In this document: positions 7,748 through 14,946 of the stretch, piece after piece
How the letters are laid out: the number at the start of each line of letters is the position of its first letter
How positions within the stretch are numbered: the first letter of the stretch is position 1
Virus record (IMG/VR): IMGVR_UViG_3300042934_000433
Span: 1-27,268 of that record
From: a virus
Direction: 5' to 3' (one strand)
DNA: 27,268 nucleotides
Position numbers and translations under genes: made by a program
Notes under the pieces: model-generated
The model's database searches: none
Told to the model about the DNA's origin: nothing
The model's input: only the letters and a program-made list of their open reading frames with translations

Positions 7748-8492
7748 CGACCTCGGTGACGGTAGCGCTCAGCTCCGTGGGATGAAGAAGGACATTGAGC
7801 GGTTGCAGCGTGCGACTGGGGCTAGTGGGGACAGTTCTCACGCCGGGTCTGCTGCTGATACGACCCAGGTTGGTGATGATGCGGATGCGTCGGGGGTTGG
7901 GGCGAGCGCATACGGGTTCCATGCCACAGCATCCGGGGTCGACTCGACTGGTCTGGGCAACTTCACGAACGCTGAGGGTGATAACTCGGTAGCGGTTGGT
8001 AAGTCGGCTACGGCGCTCGAGTCCGGTGGTGTCGCGGTTGGTTGGGGCGCGTATGCGCAGAATGCTTCGGCGACGTCGTTGGGTGCGTTTGCGAACGCGC
8101 TTCACGATGACAGCACCGCCATTGGTACGGGTGCGGATACGACCGCTTCAGATCAGATCATGTTGGGCACGTCGGGTATGACTGTGGTGGTTCCGGGGAC
8201 GTTCTCGAACCCGTCTGCTCGCCGGCTGAAGCAGAACATCAAACCCGTGCCGGTGATGCGTGATGTGTTCCCCGTTCTCTACGAGTGGGAGTACATCGTC
8301 GGTGACGGTCGTCGGCGTGTGGGTCCGATGGCGGATGACCTTGTGGGGACGGACGCTGAACGGTTCCTAGTCGTGGACGACGACGGTGAGCCTGCGGGGA
8401 TCGACACGCCAGGGCTGCACACGGCACAGATCGCCGTGCTGCTTGCCCGCATTGAACGTCTGGAAGAGGAACTGAGGGGTCGTAATGGCTGA
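7737..8492 (+). CDS. Tail fibre with head repeats and self-cleaving S74 chaperone
   Basis: 251 residues from ATG 7737 (ribosome site GGTGGAGG). A short coiled coil (residues 10-30) is followed by YadA-like head repeats (about 52-146: repeats of the type A-x-G-x-x-S-x-A-x-G). The C-terminal intramolecular chaperone of endosialidases (Peptidase S74) begins around 157. In the segment SARRLKQNI, Ser160 and Lys165 keep the five-residue spacing of the known Ser/Lys cleavage dyad. A final coiled coil (IERLEEEL) fits trimerisation. The expected product is a trimeric beta-fibre whose chaperone is cut off after folding, probably in host binding. Confidence 0.85.
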   Translation: MPLDDLGDGSAQLRGMKKDIERLQRATGASGDSSHAGSAADTTQVGDDADASGVGASAYGFHATASGVDSTGLGNFTNAEGDNSVAVGKSATALESGGVAVGWGAYAQNASATSLGAFANALHDDSTAIGTGADTTASDQIMLGTSGMTVVVPGTFSNPSARRLKQNIKPVPVMRDVFPVLYEWEYIVGDGRRRVGPMADDLVGTDAERFLVVDDDGEPAGIDTPGLHTAQIAVLLARIERLEEELRGRNG

Positions 8493-8838
8493 GCTGGCTC
8501 AACTGCCTGGGGTGCTGGATCTCCGCATCTACCGTGGCGATGACTCGAACTTTCAGGTCACGATGACGGACACCGAGTCGGGTGACCCGTTGGTGTTGCC
8601 GACGACGGGGTGGCGGGCGCAGGTGCGTCTCGACACTGCTGCTACCAGCGAGATTCTGTTCTCGTTGACGGTGGACGCGTCGGATGCTGCGACGGGTGTC
8701 ATCTCCCTGTCGGTCGTGGGGACTGATACGGCGGAGCTCGAGGGTCCGGTGTTCTGGGATCTGGAGAACACGGACCTGGACCGCACGTACCTTGCGGGGA
8801 AGATTCGGTTGTCTGGGCAGGTGAGCCGCGATGAGTGA
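8485..8838 (+). CDS. Small baseplate/fibre-anchor protein (BppU N-domain-like)
   Basis: 117 residues; the ATG overlaps the fibre gene by 8 bases. The pattern P-G-V-L-D-L-R-I-Y-R-G-D-D-S-N-F followed by a second beta sheet (GWRAQVRLD) is typical of the immunoglobulin-like N-terminal domain seen in BppU-type baseplate proteins and many actinophage minor tail proteins. It probably attaches or orders the neighbouring fibres. No enzymatic motif is seen. Confidence 0.55.
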   Translation: MAELAQLPGVLDLRIYRGDDSNFQVTMTDTESGDPLVLPTTGWRAQVRLDTAATSEILFSLTVDASDAATGVISLSVVGTDTAELEGPVFWDLENTDLDRTYLAGKIRLSGQVSRDE

Positions 8839-9457
8839 TATCACCGTTTCGGTTACCGCACAGCCGGCCATCGAGGTAGGGGTTACACCTGCTGGCGCTA
8901 CGGGGCCGCAGGGTCCGGTCGGTCCTGTCGCGGTTTCTGCGGACGAGGGCAACGTCGCGATCCTCGGTTCCGACGACCTCATCTACGTTCCCGAGTCGAG
9001 TGGTGGCGGGGCTGTTGATTCCGTCGCAGGCAAGACCGGGGTTGTGGTTCTCGAGAAGGCTGATGTTGGTCTCGCCAATGTGGACAACACGGCGGATGCG
9101 GACAAGCCTGTCAGCACGGCCACGGCGTCCGCACTGGCGGATAAGGCGGGCCTGGCATCGCCCACATTCACGGGCAACCCGACAGCCCCGACCGCAGCGC
9201 CTGGCGACAATGACACGACGATCGCGACCACGGCATTCGTAACGGCGGCTGTCGCTGCTGGTGGCGGTGGCGGTGGTGCGGCCCAGGAGGTTCGCCACTC
9301 GAACGAGGGCACCTACGACTACACCGGCACCGCCCCGAACGGGACAGCCGAGGGTTCGTCCGGGTGGACCGTGACCCGCATCACTCTGACCTCCCCGCCT
9401 GTCGTGATGACGGGCTCTGGAACGTGGACCGGTCGCGCCGGTCTCAGCTACTCGTAG
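8831..9457 (+). CDS. Tail fibre with collagen-like and T-loop motifs
   Basis: 208 residues, overlapping the upstream gene by 8 bases. It has a short collagen-like run (GATGPQGPVGP, residues 22-32). The phage fibre motif around 63-93 (AGKTGVVVLEKADVGLANVD) follows, then a second fibre motif at 110-137 (SPTFTGNPTAPT and TTIATTAFV). A six-glycine hinge near 144 leads to a compact C-terminal domain that could touch the receptor. These motifs are common in trimeric fibres. The poly-Gly hinge makes the tip a candidate for exchange between phages. Confidence 0.75.
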   Translation: MSDITVSVTAQPAIEVGVTPAGATGPQGPVGPVAVSADEGNVAILGSDDLIYVPESSGGGAVDSVAGKTGVVVLEKADVGLANVDNTADADKPVSTATASALADKAGLASPTFTGNPTAPTAAPGDNDTTIATTAFVTAAVAAGGGGGGAAQEVRHSNEGTYDYTGTAPNGTAEGSSGWTVTRITLTSPPVVMTGSGTWTGRAGLSYS

Positions 9458-9465
9458 GAGCATCC

Positions 9466-10662
9466 GTGGCAATCCGATATGCAGTAGCCAACGGCGACTG
9501 GTCCAGCACCTCGACGTGGAACGGCGGGACGCTTCCAGCCTCCGGCGACGACGTATACGCCAACAACTTCACCGTCAACATCGACCAGTCCATCACGGTC
9601 AACAAATTGCGGAAGGTGAGCAACGGGTCGCCCTCGATCGCTGCGGGTGGCGTTTTCGACATCACCGCCGCCGCGACGGTGAACATCACTTCCGGCATCA
9701 TCTCGGACGACAACACCAGCGGCACATATATGCTGCGAGTGAATGCCGGGGCTGCGACGGTAGCGATCAACGCGCCGAGCATATCCGGTGGCGGCGGGAG
9801 CCTGACCGCCTCCGGCGTCCACGTCGCGACCGGATACACAGGCGCGCTCACCATCACAGCCACGATCCTTTGTGGTGTGGCCGGGTCAGGAGTTTACGTA
9901 GAAGGCGCCTCAACTCAAATTTCTATCGTCGGAAACGTCTCTCCTTCGGCCGGGGCGTGGGGGGTTCGGGTTCGAGACTCAGCACAGGTCGCGATCACTG
10001 GCGACATAACCCCCACATCCTCGAGCGTGGGCGTTCTTGTAGAAGGCGACACCTCCCGACTCGTCGTCACGGGCGACGTGGCGGCTTCCACTGGCGTCTA
10101 CGGTGTTCAGGTATCTGGCTCAACAGCACAGGTCGCGATCAATGGTGACGTCCTGGGTGGAAACTCCACGGGGTACGGCGTCTATCTCCCGGCCGCATCG
10201 GCGGAACTTACGGTGATCGGTTCCGTTCGTGGGGGCTCCGGTTCAACGGGGTATGGGGTTTACGCAACCGCGGGGTATATGCGTCTCGACGCGCTCCTCA
10301 AGTACGGCTCCGCGGGGTGTGCTCCAATCCATTGCACGAACTGCATCCCGCAGTTTAAGCGATCTGGAACCGTGCTGGGGATCGAGGCTCCATCGGACGA
10401 CAACTGGCCCGATCCGACTGGTGCGGTCATCACGGTCCAGGGTGGTTCCGGTGGCGACCCTGGTAGCCCTGACGCTGCGGACGTGAGATTGGGTACGCTG
10501 TACGGCCCGGACGGAGACCTTGAGGGAGCGCTTGCTGTCCCGCCGCCCAGCTTGGTCTCCGCTGGCGTCCCTACCGACGACACGGTAGGCACCGCGGCTC
10601 TCTCGCTCTCGGACGTGCTCGCCGGTACGGGCGCGCAGATCGCGGCGGCGACGTCGGGTTGA
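9466..10662 (+). CDS. Repetitive beta-solenoid-like tail spike/fibre
   Basis: 398 residues from GTG 9466 with TAGGAG just upstream. The N-terminal domain (YAVANGDWSSTSTWNGG) matches a motif common in phage and adhesin proteins that start a beta-helix. Residues about 60-290 carry repeated rungs of the type V-x-I-x-G-D-V-x-x-x-x-x-x-G-V-x-V, with T/S/G-rich turns, as in right-handed beta-helices. A Cys cluster (C-A-P-I-H-C-T-N-C) lies near 285-292. No catalytic residues can be assigned, so depolymerase activity is possible but not shown. It is the last structural gene, and its less extreme codon bias may mark a swapped module. Confidence 0.7.
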   Translation: MAIRYAVANGDWSSTSTWNGGTLPASGDDVYANNFTVNIDQSITVNKLRKVSNGSPSIAAGGVFDITAAATVNITSGIISDDNTSGTYMLRVNAGAATVAINAPSISGGGGSLTASGVHVATGYTGALTITATILCGVAGSGVYVEGASTQISIVGNVSPSAGAWGVRVRDSAQVAITGDITPTSSSVGVLVEGDTSRLVVTGDVAASTGVYGVQVSGSTAQVAINGDVLGGNSTGYGVYLPAASAELTVIGSVRGGSGSTGYGVYATAGYMRLDALLKYGSAGCAPIHCTNCIPQFKRSGTVLGIEAPSDDNWPDPTGAVITVQGGSGGDPGSPDAADVRLGTLYGPDGDLEGALAVPPPSLVSAGVPTDDTVGTAALSLSDVLAGTGAQIAAATSG

Positions 10663-10726
10663 ATTTCTTCGAGCCCGCTGTATCAGCGGCTGCTGTACGT
10701 GCTCGTAGTGGACATGGGCGAACCTA

Positions 10727-10755
10727 TTGTCAACCGTAACGACTACCAGTACACT
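10727..10755 (+). promoter_or_regulatory. Promoter with leaderless start
   Basis: TTGTCA (10727-10732), a 17-bp spacer and TACACT (10750-10755) form a near-consensus sigma-70 type promoter. The ATG at 10762 lies 6 bases after the -10, where transcription should begin, so the mRNA would be leaderless. The sequence lies in the only gap of the late region before lysis. Confidence 0.7.
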
Positions 10756-10761
10756 TCACGC

Positions 10762-10914
10762 ATGGAGACCACCATGGACGTCGACACAACCATCTTCCCC
10801 GCACACTGGCGGCACATGGATGACGACACCACCTGCGACAGCCACGAAGTCTGCGCACGCGACACATACGTGCGTGGAGGCCGACCCAGCTTCGGGTCTA
10901 CCCTGGCCGAGTGA
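10762..10914 (+). CDS. Small protein of unknown function (leaderless)
   Basis: 50 residues, acidic, starting METTMDVDTT. It has no recognisable domain; two Cys and several His residues (W-R-H-M, C-D-S-H, C-A-R) could bind a metal. ATG 10762 is selected by the promoter geometry, since no Shine-Dalgarno is present. It overlaps the following HTH gene by GTGA, so the two form an independently promoted pair in the late region. It could be a lysogenically expressed moron or a regulator of late or lysis genes. Confidence 0.55.
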   Translation: METTMDVDTTIFPAHWRHMDDDTTCDSHEVCARDTYVRGGRPSFGSTLAE

Positions 10915-11105
10915 ACCCACGCGGCACCGTGACAACCGAAGACGCCGACCTGATCCAGGTGGCACGTGCACAGAAAGCCGCGGCGGACGCGAACTGGCGA
11001 CGCGTGGTAGTCGAGGTAGCCGAACGATCCCGCAGTGTCCGCGAGACAGCGAAGGTAGCCGGGATCAGCCCGGACACCATCACCCAGTGGAAGAAAACCA
11101 CATAG
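10911..11105 (+). CDS. Small HTH DNA-binding protein
   Basis: 64 residues from GTG. The second half (residues about 36-62, RSVRETAKVAGISPDTITQW) is a clear helix-turn-helix of the homeodomain-like/MerR-N type. The first half is a basic helix. It is translated from the leaderless message of the upstream gene, and a strong terminator follows 15 bases after its stop. The autonomous promoter-gene-gene-terminator unit inside the late operon suggests expression independent of late transcription. Target DNA is unknown. Confidence 0.65.
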   Translation: MNPRGTVTTEDADLIQVARAQKAAADANWRRVVVEVAERSRSVRETAKVAGISPDTITQWKKTT

Positions 11106-11120
11106 GTTCATAACCCGACG

Positions 11121-11160
11121 AAGGCCCCGGAATCCCCTCCCAAGGACCCGGGGCCTTTGT
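11121..11160 (+). terminator. Intrinsic terminator
   Basis: AAGGCCCCGG (11121-11130) pairs perfectly with CCGGGGCCTT (11148-11157), loop 17 nt, followed by TGT and a weak T stretch. It closes the two-gene unit 10762-11105 and precedes the endolysin ribosome site. Confidence 0.75.
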
Positions 11161-11179
11161 CATGCCCGGAGGTAACCCG

Positions 11180-12019
11180 ATGCCGACCTACCGCAACGGG
11201 TATATCCCGGAATCCTTGCTCGTCACGTTCGCCACTGGGTGGAGTAAGACGGACGGCGACTGGAAGCACCAGTTGTCTCCGGGGACGTACGCGAAGCACG
11301 CGGCGTTGGTGAAGCGCAGCCCGGGCGGGAAGCTTCAGATCACGCAGGGGTGGGGTGCGTACCGGCCCTACTCTGCGCAGGTCATCGCGCGCCGCCTGTA
11401 CGGCAACGGTGCAGCACTCCCGGGGACGTCGTCACACGGCGGGTTCTGGGAAAGCCGTCAAACACTCGCCATCGACTATCACAACTGGGGTGCCATCTAC
11501 GGGTGGGATCAGGGCCGGTGGTTCGCTGACTGCCGGGCAGTGGGTCTCACCCCGGGAATGATTATGCGGTCCCGGGGGTACCCGGATGAGCCGTGGCACG
11601 TGATTGACCTTGACCCTTGGGCGCCAGCGCCCGCCAGTATCGGCGCTACCCCGTTCGAGGAGGACGACTTGGACAGCACACAGAACTTCAAACTCGACGC
11701 AATCTTCCGGGCACTGGTGAAGGACGCGAACGGTGGCCAGTACTTCATGACCGACCACATCGCTGGGCGTCTGGCGAACATCGAACCCCTCGTCGCGGAT
11801 GTGCAGGGGCGTGTGCGCGGGCAGGACCCGCGCGGCGACATGCTCCAACTCATCATGGAGAAGCTGGGCCTGCCGATCACGGTTGACGTGGACGAGGTTT
11901 CGTTGGCGAAGGAGCTGGCGCCGCTGATCCCGGCCCATGTGGCGTCGTTCTCAGATGAGGACATTGCACGGATCTCGGAGGCTGTGGCCGACGAGCAAGC
12001 GAGACGACAGGCGTCATGA
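11180..12019 (+). CDS. Endolysin, M15-family peptidase
   Basis: 279 residues from ATG 11180 (GGAGGT, 6-base spacing). Residues about 40-150 form a VanY/D-Ala-D-Ala carboxypeptidase-type M15 domain: S-S-H-G-G-F-W (His86), A-I-D-Y (Asp99) and E-P-W-H (Glu137, His140). Together they supply the three zinc ligands and the catalytic base. It should cut peptide links of the host cell wall. The C-terminal part (about 160-279) is acidic and helical and does not match a known wall-binding repeat. It starts the lysis cassette and overlaps the next membrane protein by 4 bases. Confidence 0.85.
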   Translation: MPTYRNGYIPESLLVTFATGWSKTDGDWKHQLSPGTYAKHAALVKRSPGGKLQITQGWGAYRPYSAQVIARRLYGNGAALPGTSSHGGFWESRQTLAIDYHNWGAIYGWDQGRWFADCRAVGLTPGMIMRSRGYPDEPWHVIDLDPWAPAPASIGATPFEEDDLDSTQNFKLDAIFRALVKDANGGQYFMTDHIAGRLANIEPLVADVQGRVRGQDPRGDMLQLIMEKLGLPITVDVDEVSLAKELAPLIPAHVASFSDEDIARISEAVADEQARRQAS

Positions 12020-12357
12020 TCATCGCTGCCGCGGACCCTGGGCTTTGGGCGTCGGTTCCGCCAGCAGTGTGGGGAACGCTTGGCATTCTCGGCGCCGCAC
12101 TCCTAACAGCCGGTGGTGCCGTCCTCGGTACGTGGCTGACGAACCGGCGCAACGCGAAGGTCGACGCCGGCCAACTGGCACTCACCTACGCCCAAGGTTT
12201 GCGGGATGACGTGAAGAAGCTTGAGGACCGCGTCACGACTCTCGAGAACGAGCGGAACGCATATCGGTCTCACGCGCACGTCCTTCACGAGTGGGGCGGG
12301 TATGTGGAGACCCCCGATCGCCCCCGCCCGATCTGGCCGGTGAACCTTCCCCGATGA
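12016..12357 (+). CDS. Membrane protein with coiled coil (holin-like)
   Basis: 113 residues; ATG overlaps the endolysin stop (ATGA). One hydrophobic segment (residues about 17-42, from AVWGTLGILGAALL) is followed by a basic stop (NRRNAK), then a coiled coil (VKKLEDRVTTLENERN, residues 65-80). A proline-rich tail ends it. This single-TM plus coiled-coil layout is common next to actinophage endolysins and may act as a holin or holin regulator. A small terminator-like hairpin separates it from the second membrane gene. Confidence 0.65.
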   Translation: MIIAAADPGLWASVPPAVWGTLGILGAALLTAGGAVLGTWLTNRRNAKVDAGQLALTYAQGLRDDVKKLEDRVTTLENERNAYRSHAHVLHEWGGYVETPDRPRPIWPVNLPR

Positions 12358-12378
12358 GTCCACACGGTATGACCAATC

Positions 12379-12410
12379 GCACCGCCTTGATGGGCGGTGT
12401 TTCTGTTTCT
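12379..12410 (+). terminator. Terminator-like hairpin between lysis genes
   Basis: ACCGCC (12381-12386) pairs with GGCGGT (12393-12398), with C12380-G12399 extending it; loop 6 nt; followed by a T-rich stretch (TTTCTGTTTCT). It sits just before the ribosome site of the second membrane gene, so it may attenuate holin expression. Confidence 0.5.
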
Positions 12411-12419
12411 GGAGGAACC

Positions 12420-12659
12420 ATGTCTGACATTCCCAACCCGTCGCAGCTCGGCGTGATCGTGAAGAACGCGAAGGCCCGCGCCATCATCTACGGCACCTAC
12501 GTGGTGGCGATCATCGTGGCCGGCGCTGCACAGGTCTGGTTCGCGTCGCTCGAGCTCGGACAGCCCGACATCCTCGTCGGCATTGTCGCGGTACTCGCCT
12601 ACCTGGGTGTCCCTGTGGGCACGCTCGCGGTCGCAAACACGAATAGCGGTGCTGCTTGA
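12420..12659 (+). CDS. Holin (two-TM)
   Basis: 79 residues from ATG 12420 with a strong GGAGGA site. Two hydrophobic segments are visible (residues about 20-40, IIYGTYVVAIIVAG; and 50-70, ILVGIVAVLAYLGVPVG) with a short acidic loop between. Size and topology fit a class II holin or the phage r1t-type holins found after actinophage endolysins. It would time release of the endolysin. It is the last late gene; a strong terminator follows about 100 bases downstream. The 104 bases between hold no credible gene. Confidence 0.7.
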   Translation: MSDIPNPSQLGVIVKNAKARAIIYGTYVVAIIVAGAAQVWFASLELGQPDILVGIVAVLAYLGVPVGTLAVANTNSGAA

Positions 12660-12763
12660 TCCGCCCGGCCCCGCATAGTGTCACCAACGGGCTCCGGTTC
12701 ATGCCCCACGGCATGACCAACATGTTCCGCACCTTCTTCGGCTGGTTCTGACCAACACTGATT

Positions 12764-12805
12764 GCCCCGCATCTCACCTTCCCGGTGGGATGCGGGGCGT
12801 CTTTT
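12764..12805 (+). terminator. Bidirectional terminator of late genes
   Basis: GCCCCGCATC (12764-12773) pairs perfectly with GATGCGGGGC (12789-12798); inner CACC/GGTG adds pairs. It is followed by GTCTTTTGT on the + strand. The convergent - strand gene ends at 12774 inside the hairpin, so the structure probably stops both transcripts. Confidence 0.8.
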
Positions 12806-13082
12806 GTCGTTGGTGGCCGGTCTTCTCACCCCAGTCCGCGATGGCGCCACCACCGGGACCGTGCGCGGCGAGGAAGGCCATGTGTACCCGGTAGCAGGCA
12901 TCCCGCAACGTCGTCGACCAGCCGATCACATCACCGTGCCGCATGACTTTGTAGCGGAGTTCGGTGCCGTTCATCACCCGGCGTAGTTCGATACGCCCGT
13001 ACTCGAGCCCTTGAGGGTCGACCATCCGCCACACACCGGTCGGACCCTCGACTGCCGCTTCGATAGGGCTCCAGTCCGCCAT
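12774..13082 (-). CDS. Conserved phage protein of unknown function
   Basis: 102 residues, start MADWSPIEAAVEGPTGVW. The residues are well mixed, with alternating strands (GRIELRRVMNGTELRYKVM) and a helix (DACYRVHMAFLAAHG); no known domain is recognised. It is convergent with the late genes and downstream of the integrase, at the edge of the lysogeny block. No Shine-Dalgarno is seen; TAGTCT on the - strand (13089-13094) ends 6 bases before the ATG, so leaderless expression from a prophage promoter is possible. The stop lies in the shared terminator. Confidence 0.65.
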   Translation of the reverse strand: MADWSPIEAAVEGPTGVWRMVDPQGLEYGRIELRRVMNGTELRYKVMRHGDVIGWSTTLRDACYRVHMAFLAAHGPGGGAIADWGEKTGHQRQKTPRIPPGR

Positions 13083-13125
13083 GAAGTGAGACTACGCGCG
13101 CGCCCTGGTATCGGCTGCGGTAACC

Positions 13126-13236
13126 CAGTGGCGGTTTAGTGGCTGTTTTCAGGGCTTACTTGAGACTCCCTACAGCTACTCGCCCGCAGAATCACGGCAA
13201 ACGGTAGGCCGAAGTAGGCCCAGGTAACCGCCACTG
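13126..13236. repeat. Inverted and direct repeats downstream of integrase
   Basis: CAGTGGCGGTT (13126-13136) and its exact reverse complement AACCGCCACTG (13226-13236) bracket about 90 bp. Inside, GTAGGCC occurs twice 10 bp apart (13204-13210, 13214-13220), one helical turn. The stretch 13083-13256 has no gene. It may bind the integrase or a regulator, or hold the promoter of the small - strand gene. Confidence 0.45.
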
Positions 13237-13256
13237 CATACCAGACTGCTCAGACG

Positions 13257-14450
13257 TCAGGTGAGTTGCTTCAACGATCGAACGTTGGCGAGGGTGCCAC
13301 CGATGACGTCAGCCATCTGGATGTGCGCTTCGGGGACAAGATGCCCGTACACGTTCACCGTCGTTTGGATGGACTCGTGGCCGAGGCGTGACTGAACGTA
13401 GGGGAGTGGTGTCCCGGCTGCGATGAGCCAGGAGGCGTGTGAGTGGCGTAGGTCGTGTGGCGTTGGCCGGCGCGTCAACGGGACAAGCCCCGCAGCGTCG
13501 CACAGGTCTGCGTCCATCGCTTTCTCGACGGCAGGGTTCCATACTCGGTCGCGGAACATCTGGTTGCTGATGCGCCGCTTGAGGACTCGGGTTGCGAATA
13601 CGAGCTCGTTGGTTGCACCCTTGTCACCCATCGCGGCTACCGCGTCAGGTGGAATACTGATCGTCCGGCGTGCCTTCGTTGACTTCGGGTGCTTGAGGAC
13701 GGGAGTGTTCGTCTCTGACTTCTTCCACGCCTTGTCGATGCGAAACACGGCGGGGGTTGCTCGAGTGTTCACGTCACCCCACGTGAGAGCTGTTGCTTCA
13801 CCCCAACGGCATCCGGTGGACGCGAGGAACAACACGAACCCTTGGTAGTGGTCCTGTGTGAAGTAGAGAAGTGTGGTGAACTCCTCGGGGGACAGGAACA
13901 CGCCCTCCCGTTTCACACCCTTCGAGAGTCGGGTTTTGTGTGCGGGGTTGTCTTCCCGGATCTTCTCGGAAACTGCGGAGCTGAGGACTGCGGAGAGGAT
14001 GCCGTGGTAGTTGCGGATCGTCTTCGCCGCCACAGCCCTACCGCCACCACGGCGGGAGGGTTGCGCTTCCTGCCAGGCAAGCCAACGCCCGACGTCGGCT
14101 CGTTGGATCGCGTCTACGGGGAAGTCTCCGAGGATGCGGAGGAACGAGTTGTTCGCAGCCCGTTCGTATCCTTTCCTAGTGCCGGGTTCCACACCGGTCA
14201 GGAGGCCACTGGCGGGGTCGAGGTAGCGGGCGGTCCAGGCTCGGAGTGTTACCGCGTCAGCCTCGCCCTGACGGCGTCGGGAGAGCACGTCCCGGGCTGC
14301 TCTTCCGCCGGCTGTCTCGACGAGGCGGGCGAACTCTGCGGCGCCCTTCTCTGTCTCGAACGTTTCTTGGACGACCTTGTCGCCGATGCGGAACTGAACC
14401 CGCCAGGAGACTGTGCCGTCCTTGTTCCTCCGCGCAGACGGCCTAGGCAT
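13257..14450 (-). CDS. int: Tyrosine integrase
   Basis: 397 residues. An N-terminal AP2-like arm-binding domain (residues about 8-55) is followed by a SAM-like core-binding domain (65-165) and the catalytic domain (185-385). All catalytic residues are present: Arg215 in TGCRWGEA, Lys256/259 in KSTKARRT, His332 and Arg335 in HDLRHSHAS, His358 in LGHES and Tyr368 in VNVYGH. It catalyses recombination between phage attP and host attB. It is the last gene of a three-gene - strand operon and overlaps the small gene upstream by 8 bases. The candidate attP lies about 0.5 kb upstream of its start. Confidence 0.96.
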   Translation of the reverse strand: MPRPSARRNKDGTVSWRVQFRIGDKVVQETFETEKGAAEFARLVETAGGRAARDVLSRRRQGEADAVTLRAWTARYLDPASGLLTGVEPGTRKGYERAANNSFLRILGDFPVDAIQRADVGRWLAWQEAQPSRRGGGRAVAAKTIRNYHGILSAVLSSAVSEKIREDNPAHKTRLSKGVKREGVFLSPEEFTTLLYFTQDHYQGFVLFLASTGCRWGEATALTWGDVNTRATPAVFRIDKAWKKSETNTPVLKHPKSTKARRTISIPPDAVAAMGDKGATNELVFATRVLKRRISNQMFRDRVWNPAVEKAMDADLCDAAGLVPLTRRPTPHDLRHSHASWLIAAGTPLPYVQSRLGHESIQTTVNVYGHLVPEAHIQMADVIGGTLANVRSLKQLT

Positions 14451-14619
14451 CGGGGTATACGTAGTCGACGAGCTTGCGGATTCGGGTTTGGTCGTCGTCG
14501 CCCGGTTCCACGCCGATGAGGCGCCCCACGTGACGACGGGAGCGGTTCTGAAGAGACTCCCCCCACCATGTCAGTTGGTCACCCATCATTCCGACGATCT
14601 GCCACCACGCGAACCTCAT
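14443..14619 (-). CDS. 58-residue protein in the integrase operon
   Basis: Starts MRFAWWQIVGMMGDQLTWW and ends just inside the integrase start (8-base overlap); its ATG overlaps the stop of the gene before it. Tryptophan-rich N-terminus, basic middle (RSRRH) and acidic C-terminal half. No family is recognised. Coupling to int makes a role in integration or in setting integrase translation possible, but this is inference from position. It is too short for many gene finders. Confidence 0.55.
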   Translation of the reverse strand: MRFAWWQIVGMMGDQLTWWGESLQNRSRRHVGRLIGVEPGDDDQTRIRKLVDYVYPDA

Positions 14620-14786
14620 CACTCACTCCTATCGGCGGCGATCGACGGCTTCCGGTGGAAGCCGGCCGCGAGGATCGCATCAGCCAAAGAGTTGGCAATG
14701 TCTGCGCGAGGCCACTCCACCCCGGCGTCATGGAGCACTCGTACCGCGAGGATGGCGAGCGCCTCGCGTTCAGTAAGATCTGTCAT
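14619..14786 (-). CDS. 55-residue protein, first gene of the integrase operon
   Basis: Starts MTDLTEREALAILAVRVL, with a clear AGGAG ribosome site 6-7 bases upstream on the - strand (within 14787-14800). Largely helical with a well-balanced composition, including DAGVEWPRADIANSLADAIL. No known family. Its stop and the next ATG overlap (TGATG), so this gene, the 58-residue gene and int form a coupled operon. Confidence 0.6.
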   Translation of the reverse strand: MTDLTEREALAILAVRVLHDAGVEWPRADIANSLADAILAAGFHRKPSIAADRSE

Positions 14787-14812
14787 GTCGAACTCCTGTC
14801 AGTTCGTCCATC

Positions 14813-14849
14813 GCCCCGGCCTGTCGCAAGCAGGTGCGGGGCTCTTTTG
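14813..14849 (+). terminator. Terminator-like hairpin upstream of the integrase operon
   Basis: GCCCCG (14813-14818) pairs with CGGGGC (14837-14842), followed by TCTTTTGT on the + strand. On the - strand it would form a hairpin in the 5' leader of the integrase operon; on the + strand it would stop any antisense transcript entering the operon from the left. Confidence 0.5.
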
Positions 14850-14909
14850 TGGGTGGTACTCACCTACAGATTAACAGGGATGTAGGCGTAGATGTAGGCA
14901 TGGAACGGA

Positions 14910-14944
14910 AAAACCCCCGAAATCCGCGGAATCTCGGGGGTTTT
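14910..14944. terminator. Perfect terminator next to the tRNA-like core
   Basis: AAAACCCCCGA (14910-14920) and TCGGGGGTTTT (14934-14944) form an 11-bp perfect stem with flanking A and T runs, active in either direction. In the - direction it follows the tRNA 3' end immediately, as in a complete tRNA gene with its terminator. Integration would thus hand a terminator to the repaired host tRNA. Confidence 0.75.
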
Positions 14945-14946
14945 AC

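Noticed and set aside
9780-10270. CRISPR-like repetition in the spike gene
   Set aside because: The repetition is at protein level (beta rungs), DNA units are not identical and spacers are absent. No CRISPR array was seen anywhere in the window.
12701-12751. 16-codon ORF (MPHGMTNMFRTFFGWF) after the holin
   Set aside because: No ribosome site and very short; lies in the untranslated end before the late terminator.
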